NCBI RefSeq assembly: GCF_027887165.1
Contig: NC_077228.1
Span: forward strand, 212,077,635 to 212,141,634
Source of the DNA: Monodelphis domestica
Lineage: Eukaryota > Chordata > Mammalia > Didelphimorphia > Didelphidae
Direction: 5' to 3'
DNA length: 64,000 nucleotides
A program made the position numbers and the translations under genes. The first letter of the stretch is position 1, and each line of letters begins with the position of its first letter. Under the pieces are notes generated by a model. The model had not been told where the DNA came from. It did no database searches and saw nothing but the letters and a program-made list of their open reading frames with translations. Positions 57,018-64,000 of this stretch are shown piece by piece.

Positions 57018-57718
57018 CCAAGAAATGCAAATCAAAACAACTCAGCCAAAGGACAAATGTTAGATGAGATGGGGGGAATGGGGACACTTAATTCATTGTT
57101 AGTGGAACTGGGAACCAATTCAATCATTTTGGAGAACAATCAGGAATTATGCTCAGAGTATTAAAAATCTTTTTTTTTTTTTAAACCCTTACCTTCCATC
57201 TTGGAATTAATACTGTGTATTGGTTCCAAGGCAGAAGAGCGGTAAGAGCTAGGCAATGGGGGTTAAGTGACTTGCCCAGGGTCACCCAGTTGGGAAGTGT
57301 CTGAGGCCAGATTTGAACCCAGGACCTCCCATCTCTAGGCCTGGCTCTCAATTCACTGAGCTACCCAGCTGTCCCCTCTGTATACCTTTTGCCTAAGCAA
57401 TACCATTATTAGGTTTATTTCCCAAGGTGATCAGGGAAAAAAAGAAAAGAACCTATATGTTCTAAAATATTTATGGCAGCTTTCTTGGTGATGAGAAAGA
57501 ACTGGAGATTGAAAGGATGCCCATGAATTGATAATGAGCAGGTTAATTTTGGAAAAACATGGACAGACCTACATGAAATTATGAAGAGTAAAACAAGCAG
57601 AACCAAGAGAACATTAATTACAGTTCAAGAGAATATTTGAAGAATGAATCAGGAATTCCCACCTCCAGAGAAAGAACTAAAAAGTAGAAATAAGATATAG
57701 TTTTATAGATTTTTTTTT
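57018..57718 (+). mobile_element. L1 3' portion with nested SINE
   Basis: aagaaatgcaaatcaaaaca, aattcattgttagtggaact and gaattatgctcagagtatta lead to a reverse SINE. L1 then resumes with cctaagcaataccattatta, tatttatggcagctttcttg, and gaatcaggaattcccacctc. Confidence 0.85.
57167..57378 (-). mobile_element. SINE family A nested in L1
   Basis: T-run, acccttaccttccatcttgg, gacttgcccagggtcaccca, gagctacccagctgtcccc. Confidence 0.92.
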
Positions 57719-57737
57719 TATCAAAGAATTCCTTCTC

Positions 57738-57815
57738 TTCCTAGCTGTGTGACCCTGGGCAAGCCTTGGAATCGATACTCAGTATAGTTTCCAAGACAGA
57801 AGCTAAGGCTTATTT
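57738..57815 (+). mobile_element. SINE family A 3' fragment with internal deletion
   Basis: ttcctagctgtgtgaccctg, then directly gcaagccttggaatcgatac and agacagaagctaagg; about 40 bases of the usual body are missing. Confidence 0.75.
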
Positions 57816-57859
57816 TAAAAGGAAAAAAAGGAAAAAGGATCAGAGAAGTAAGACAAGGA

Positions 57860-58232
57860 ATAAAACAGTGAATTATTTTGGAAGCTATGCCGGAGTTAGA
57901 AGGATAATTGATTATAAAGTGCAGATTTGAACAAATCAACATACAAATGCTGGATGGGATGTGGCAAAATTGGGACACCCGCGTTGACAGTGGAGTTGTG
58001 AACTGGTCCATCCATTCTGGAGGACAATTTGGCCCAGCAATATCCCTCCCAGTCTGCATCCCAAAGAGATCAAAGAAAAAGGAAAAGAAGCCATGTCTAT
58101 AGAAACTATGACTGCATTAAGGAATATCCACCCTTTGGGGACTGACGAAACCAGGGGCTTGGGGCTGTGATGGAGAACTTGTGCTCTAAGAAATGACGAG
58201 CAGGATGGCTTCAGAAAAACCTGGGGAGGCCA
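57860..58232 (+). mobile_element. L1 fragment
   Basis: gatgggatgtggcaaaattg, ctggaggacaatttggccca, aaatgacgagcaggatggct and tcagaaaaacctgg are L1 3'-end wording; internally rearranged. Confidence 0.7.
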
Positions 58233-58923
58233 AAGTTGGCCACACTCCTGAGGACATCTGAAGGGAGAAAGTAGGCTCTGGGTGGGGCCAGGGTTAAGAA
58301 CAAAGAAGCTATCTCTCCTGCTTTTCTGGGTGGAGGCAGGTTTGTCACCTCAGTGGAATGCCAACTTTCCAGCCCGGCCTGGTCTAAACCTTCCAGGTAT
58401 GCCTTGCACGCGGGGAGACTTGGCTACTGTGGCCAGATAGAGGAGGCTTCTGAGGCTGCTCAGAGCTAGCTCCCAGGAGAACGCCTAGAGGCCGCAGGGT
58501 TGCTGCTCCTCTCTAGACCTTCCTCCCTGGACCTGTAGGTGAATTCTGGGGTTCAGCAGGCAGCCAGACACCTACACTAGAGGGCAGCGGGGCTAGAGCC
58601 TCTCCAAGGGCCTGGCAGCAGTCGGTGCACCTCCTGGGAGGCCCGGCCTCTGACTCTTAGAAGGGGAGAGACTGTCCAGAGGGAGGGATCCCAAAAGGGA
58701 GAAGAAGAAAGGTACCTGGGGGCCGGCCCGGCCCTCTGAGTGTCGAAACCCAGGAAGGCCCTTTGACTTCCTTTCTTCTCTTCCTCTTCTCCCCACCTCC
58801 CTCTCACCCAACACATCCAGCCTTACCTCACTGGGGCTGCCGTACCCTGAGCAGTTTTGCACAACCCAGTGTTACTGGCCGGTCTCCCCTATCAGACAGA
58901 GGGCAAGAGAAGAGCCAGCCACC
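58233..58923 (+). promoter_or_regulatory. UNC13D upstream region and 5' UTR
   Basis: Unique, moderately GC-rich sequence directly before the UNC13D start. There is no strong CpG island and no obvious TATA box; the transcription start cannot be placed from sequence. Confidence 0.4.
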
Positions 58924-61900
58924 ATGACAACACCCCGGCCTCAACCCTTACGGCGTCTTCCTCTCTTAAGGCAGGCCATCAAGATAAGACGCCAGAGGGC
59001 CAAAGGCCTGCAGGAAACCCTGCCTCAAACTGACCAAGAGGTAGGAAAAACTGTGACGGGAAGCGGTTTTGGGGGGGAGGTGGGGCCCACATGTGCCACT
59101 TCAAATCTCTACCCCATGGGCCCAGGATGAGGTGCAAGATAAAGGGGTGAGAAGGTGGATCTGAGAGGGGGCAGCTGGGTGGCTCGGTGGATGGAGAGCC
59201 AGGCCTAGAGACAGGAAGTCCTGGGTTCAAGTCTGACCTCAGACACTTCCCAGCTGTGGGACCCTGGGCAAGTCACTTAACCCCAACTGCCTAGCCCTGA
59301 CCACTCTTCTGCCTTGGAGCCAATACACAGTATTTATTCTAAGATGGAAGGCGAGGGTTTAAAAAGGAAAAAAGAAGGTGGGTCTGGGGTCTCCTTAGTG
59401 AGGAAGGTTGGTAGAGAAGGGCATCGTTGGAACCAGACTCTGCTCATGCGTTCTCCAGTGCCTGGCCTAGGACCTGCATCCCTCTAACTGGTAGCTGGAC
59501 CAAGCAAAACTTGAGTCATCATCAGACACTCCAACCCTCTCCCCAGCCAGCTCGTAAAAGCGGGCAGAGCCCTGGAGAAGACGCCCAGGGCCTCCCAGGG
59601 TATCTGTCCCCAGCCTCCTCCTCACTGAGCTCTGACAGCTCCTGGGGCTCACGCTGGGCTCAGAAGGAGGCCTCGCACTTCCGTTGGTTCATAGGGGAGT
59701 ACTTGAGGTTAGATAAGTGGTGCGGTTTCCTTTGGGGGAGGCTGGTGGGGAGGGGGCGGGGTGGAAAAAGGGGAACAGGACAGCAGTAAGCAGGCCATAT
59801 CTAGCGTGTGTCGAGGGGAGCCCAATGGACCCTTGCAGAGAGCCTCCTGAAGGCCTCAGCCATGGCCAGACTGAAGAAGAGGTAGCCCCACTCCTGTCCC
59901 CTGGCCTGGGCGGCTGGCTCCTTCCTGGGAGGAGAGGAGATGGTGTCAGTCAGGGAGGGGGAGGCAGGAAAGTCAGCAGACCCGTTGGCGTTGGCGGATG
60001 AGTAGCACTAGGACCTCCCGCGCCCTTCTGGGAAAGGTTCTCACAGCCGCTGCCTGGCGGGTTGTGCCCTGGACCAACCACTTGTCAGGGTAGAGGGGAG
60101 GTGCTGACATCCTTCGGACAGCCCCGGGTGGGTCTTGTCCAGTCCTGGCTGCCTAGCTCGGGCCCTGGCACAGAGCTCACATGGTGGGTCTTCTTGTCCT
60201 TCTTCCCTAGATGGAAACCCCATCTCATCACTTCTCCCCAGAGGAGGTAAGAGCCAGGGTGGCAGAGGAAGGAGGGGAGCCCCTTCTAGAGCTGGGGGGA
60301 GGGGGAGGGACTGGTAGAACTAGGGGAAAGTCCAGTTTGGGTGCTCGGCTCTGACTTCCTGAACCCCTTTGCTTGCCTAGTGGGTGCCCCGGCCGTGCTC
60401 TGGGCAACCGTGTGAGGGAGCTGGAACTCGGGATGGGTCAGTGGCAGGCTAAGTTGGAGCAATGTTCTGGATCCGTTGGATGGGGGACCCCAGGAATCAT
60501 AGTAGGGGGAGCCAGGGCCCTGAGCCAGCTGAGGAGTATCTGAACTAGACTTCCTTGGTCCTTACAGCAGGCCCTTCTCTATGAGGAAGCTCTCTATACC
60601 GTCCTGCACCGGGTAGGCCGACCCGAGCCGAAACATGTAGCAGAAGCTGCGGAGCTGCTGAGCTACCTACAGGAGGTGAGACATTGGGCCCATTGTCCTT
60701 CCTTCTCTCCCAGCTTCTGCCTCCATCGCCGCTGTCCCTTCCCCCTCCCGGCCTTGGAACTTGTACATCGTGTCGCTCTAACTGATACAGGCTCAAGGCC
60801 CTTCTTCCTCCTGGACTCCCAATTCCCTCATGACTAATGCCCTGCCCCCACTTGCCTCCTCCTTCTCTCCACTGGCCCCCCCACCCTCCACTGGCTTTGG
60901 GGGCAAGTCCCACCTTCCCTCTGACTCCCCAGGCCTTCCACATGAAGCCCGAGATACATCAACAGCTCCTCCAAAAAGTTCAAGATCTTGAGGTAAGGGA
61001 GGCAAGGGGTACAAGGGAGGCCTGGGGGGATCCGGGGTCCAGGTATTTCCTGGTCTCAGTGCCTGCGCTCTCCCACCTCTCCCTTCCAGAAGCCCTTGTT
61101 TTGCTTGAAGGTGACTGTAAAGCAGGCCAAAGGCATTCTTGGAAAGGATGTCAGTGGTGAGTGGGGAAGTTGGGGTCCTTCCACATTCCCTTCTTCGAGG
61201 TTGAGGGTCCTCTCCAAATGGGAAGGAAGGGAATTCAGTCCAAGCCCCTCTCCCAAAATAGCCTGCAGGACCAAACCCCTCTGCTTCTCCTTACCAGTGA
61301 CTAGGTCCTCGCTCTTCTGGGGTGGTCTGCAGCTCCTTCTCCAGCTCATTTTACAGATGAGGAAACTGAGGCAAACACCTCTCGATTCTTTTTGGCCCTC
61401 TTGGATTCCTCTCCACCACCCTCAGGAAGAGGCGAAGAGACCAAATGTCCTTCCTCAGGCCAAAACTCTGTGACTCTAAATTAGGGGTGAGGAAGGGCTG
61501 AGCTTCACTTCTCCTCCCTTCTCATTTCCTTCCTCCCTCTCCTTACCTGATATTAGGGTACAGTGACCCCTATTGCCTGTTGGGCATCATCGAGCAGGGG
61601 GTGGGCACGACGGAGGACAGCTCAGGGTCACATCGGCGGCGGCAGAAGGCCGTTGTGAAGAACACAATCCCCGAGGACCAGACCCACCGGACTCAGGTCA
61701 TCAGCCAGACCCTCAGCCCCGTGTGGGATGAAACGTTCTTCCTGTAAGTGCCGTTCCTCTCCTCTCGCTCCCAGATCACCCTATTGGGAGGGCACATTTC
61801 TCCCCAGCCCTTACTGTTTACTGGGGGAGACGACTGTAGCCTGAGGCTGTACTACAGTCATCCTTTATATATTCCACCGAGCTAGTCTTTCTGCAAGAGT

Positions 61901-62704
61901 CCGAGAGCACCATATGGAATGTTCAATTCAAGGCAAAGGAAAAGTATAATCCCAGCCCTCAAGAAGCTCACAGTCTTACATGGGCAATAATTTTTTTTTA
62001 AACCCTTACCTTAGAATCAATACTATGTATTGAGGGTTAAGTGACTTGCCCAGGGTCACACAGCTAGGAAGTGTCTGAGGTCAAATTTGAACCCAGGACC
62101 TGGCTCTCCATCCACTGAGCTACTGGGCAATAATAATTAAAACATAGCAACACTGATACCAAGTGTCTTAAGATGGCCAAGGTGAGGGTGGGGGTTCTTA
62201 TTCAGGTTCCATGAATAGAAGTTGTGGAAGTCGCTTTCGATTCTGTGTGAGGAAAAACTTCCTGATTGCTTTCTCCCAAAGAGGAGGAGGAGATCTCAAT
62301 AGGTAGTGAGTCAGCCCTCCCTGGAGCTCTTCAAGCAGCCTGGATTGCTAGGGATGATGCACACAGGAGTCTTGTGAGCTCCGCTGCCCACTGGACTAGC
62401 TGGCCTCAGATCTCTTTGAGCAGAAAGTCAAGCAGGCTGGAGAAGAGGTGGAGTTAGTCTAAGAAGGAAGTTGGCTTGAACCTCAATTTTAGAGGAAGGG
62501 AAGGAATTACAGTGGGAAGAGGAATGGGCTTTGGGGAATGGGCAAGAAAGCAATCCTCCCCCCGAAAAGAAGGGTATGAACTAGAAGAGAGCTAGAAATC
62601 GGAGCGGCAGAATGATCTCTCACCCCATCTCCCCTTCAATTTCACCCTCTGTCTCACAGGGAATTTGAGGATATAAGCAGCGCCAATTTCCATTTGGACA
62701 TGTG
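58924..62704 (+). CDS. UNC13D: UNC13D (Munc13-4), 5' portion, runs off the window
   Basis: Seven coding exons are present: 58924-59040, 60211-60246, 60568-60675, 60933-60992, 61090-61156, 61557-61743 and 62660-62704. They sum to 620 bp, about 206 codons; the last codon (Trp, TG|G) is split into an exon beyond 64000. The start lies in gccaccATG. The product reads [17 protein letters not shown], then [19 protein letters not shown]. The C2A domain follows in exons 5-7 ([45 protein letters not shown]). Munc13-4 binds Rab27a and primes lytic and other secretory granules for calcium-triggered fusion; human loss causes FHL3 (family knowledge). Exon 6 differs from human in its loop ([15 protein letters not shown]), which is typical orthologue drift. 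No exon is seen between 62705 and 64000. Confidence 0.95.
59165..59368 (+). mobile_element. SINE family A in UNC13D intron 1, TSD visible
   Basis: Full family A body (gggggcagctgggtggctcg to tattctaagatggaaggcga). Flanks gaaggtggatctg (59151) and gaaggtgggtctg (59374) differ at one base. Confidence 0.92.
61325..61378 (-). mobile_element. SINE family B fragment in UNC13D intron 5
   Basis: gctccttctccagctcattt then tacagatgaggaaactgagg, a reverse core/tail piece. Confidence 0.7.
61988..62126 (-). mobile_element. SINE family A in UNC13D intron 6, internally deleted
   Basis: T-run, acccttaccttagaatcaat, gacttgcccagggtcacaca, and gagctact end. The stretch between the tail and core is missing. 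Confidence 0.83.
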
Positions 62705-62844
62705 GTACGTATGAGAGGGCTGACAACAGCTGCGTTCCCATGACAGGAGGGTGTAGGTGGCAAAGGTGGAGCTACTACAAAATATTGTGGCTAGATCTCA
62801 GATCTGGAAGGAACCTCACAGGTCATCTTTTGTGTCAGTCCTGG

Positions 62845-63045
62845 CTGACTCTTCATGACTTCGTCTGGAGGTTTCTTCGAGGAATGACTAGAGTGGTTTG
62901 CCATTTCCTTCTCCAGCTCATTTTACAGATGAGGAAACTGAGGCAAACAGGTTAAGTGATTTGCCCAGGGTCACACAGGCAGTGTCTGAAATCCGATTTG
63001 AACTCATCTTCCCGACTCCTGGCCCAGAATACCACCTAACTGCCC
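62845..63045 (-). mobile_element. SINE family B in UNC13D intron 7
   Basis: gtttgccatttccttctcca, cagatgaggaaactgaggca, ttgcccagggtcacacaggc, and head end cacctaactgcc. Confidence 0.87.
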
Positions 63046-63125
63046 AGGGTCATTTAGTCTGCGTCATATCTGGCTGAGAATTCCTTCCATAACATGACTG
63101 ACAAATCAGCATCTCGCCATTTAAA

Positions 63126-63640
63126 AAAATTCCTGTTTTGTGTTCAAGGCCCTTCCTAACCTCCTCCTACCCCTCCCAGGATTGTTGCACCTTCCGCCCT
63201 CCCACATACTCCTCTTCATTCCAGTGACACTGACCCACTTTTTTCTCACACAAGAAAATCTATTTCCCGACTTTGGGCATTTTCCCTGGCTGTCCTCCAT
63301 GCCCAGCATGTTCTCCCTCCTTTTCTTTGTTGCCAGGCTTTCCGGGCCTCCTTCAAGACCCAGCTAAAAATCCCACTTTCTACAAGAAGCCTTTCCTGAT
63401 TTCCCCTTAAATTGAGTGTCTTCCCTTTGTTGACTGTTACCAATTTATCCTGCATATATCCTGTTTGTGCATAATTATTGGAAGTTGTTTTCCTCCTCAA
63501 ACTGGGAGCTCTTTCAGGGCAAAGACTGTCTTTTAATTTTCTTTCTGTACTGAGTACAGGGCTGGGTCATAGTAGGCGTTTAATAAATGTTTACTGCCTA
63601 GATCACAGTAAGCATTTAATAAATGTTTACTGCCTAATTA
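63126..63640 (+). mobile_element. L2 3' end in UNC13D intron 7
   Basis: ttcaaggcccttcctaacct, gctttccgggcctccttcaa, aagcctttcctgatttcccc, and ataaatgtttactgcc. The terminal unit (taataaatgtttactgccta) is duplicated in tandem. Confidence 0.8.
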
Positions 63641-63696
63641 AGGATTCTTTTATGAAAGAGAAAACTCATTCCCACCGGTCTGTCCATTCCACTTTT

Positions 63697-63914
63697 TGTT
63701 GTTGTTCAGTAGTGACGGACTCTTCTACCATTTGGGGTTTTCTTGGCAAAGAGACTAGAGTGCTTTGTCATTTCCTTCTCCAGTTCATTTTACAGTTGAG
63801 GAAACTGAAGCAAAAGAGGGTTAAGTGACTTGCCCAGGGCCACACAGCTAGTAAACGTGGGAGGTCAGAATTAAACTCTGGGAAAGGAGTCTTCTGTACC
63901 ACCTAGCTGCCTCA
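63697..63914 (-). mobile_element. SINE family B in UNC13D intron 7
   Basis: gttgttcagtagtgacggac, catttccttctccagttcat, cagttgaggaaactgaagca, gacttgcccagggccacaca, and caccTagctgcctc end. Confidence 0.88.
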
Positions 63915-64000
63915 GGGCAGAGTGCCCTGCAACTATGACTTCTCTGGTCATGGACACTGCCTTCTCAGTGCGGGCTAAGATCCTCTTAGTTTGGGGGCTT

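Overview
This is a eukaryotic nuclear window from a marsupial-like mammal. It carries three spliced genes with GT/AG introns and kilobases of interspersed repeats. The commonest repeat is a tRNA-derived CORE-type SINE ending in a 'gattccaagatggaaggtaa' tail. A second SINE type has an RTE/BovB-like tail. Both, together with L1 ends carrying 'aattggggaatggctgaaca', are what I know from marsupial genomes; the species assignment is inference. No bacterial, plasmid or CRISPR-type feature is present.

Three genes lie on the + strand in the order TRIM47 - WBP2 - UNC13D, as in the human 17q25.1 block. TRIM47 (coding 16174-22568, 6 exons, 629 aa) and WBP2 (coding 42852-53048, 8 exons, 261 aa) are complete and intact. 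UNC13D (Munc13-4) enters at 58924; its first seven coding exons are present, through most of the C2A domain, and the rest lies beyond base 64000. I rebuilt every exon from the sequence: all junctions keep frame and use GT/AG. The genes are functionally separate: an E3 ubiquitin ligase, a WW-domain-binding coactivator and a granule-priming factor.

Layout: 1-15990 is gene-free and repeat-rich. It holds L1, L2, SINEs, a solo LTR, a hAT-type element and a decayed class I (gamma-like) endogenous retrovirus with broken pol and a 3' LTR. 16000-23660 is TRIM47. 23660-42550 is intergenic and contains a structured GGAA satellite, an LTR nested in an L1, a three-level nest (LTR in SINE in L2) and further LTR and simple repeats. 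42560-54180 is WBP2, with many intronic SINEs. 54180-58900 is intergenic, with a 1.07-kb LTR, a hAT element with 8-bp target duplications, and L1 pieces. 58900-64000 is the 5' part of UNC13D.

The most distinctive non-genic signal is a set of four short non-autonomous hAT-type DNA transposons, each flanked by an 8-bp duplication with a central TA (nnnTAnnn). I found no undescribed multi-gene system. TRIM65, which lies next to TRIM47 in human, is not visible in the 16 kb upstream.
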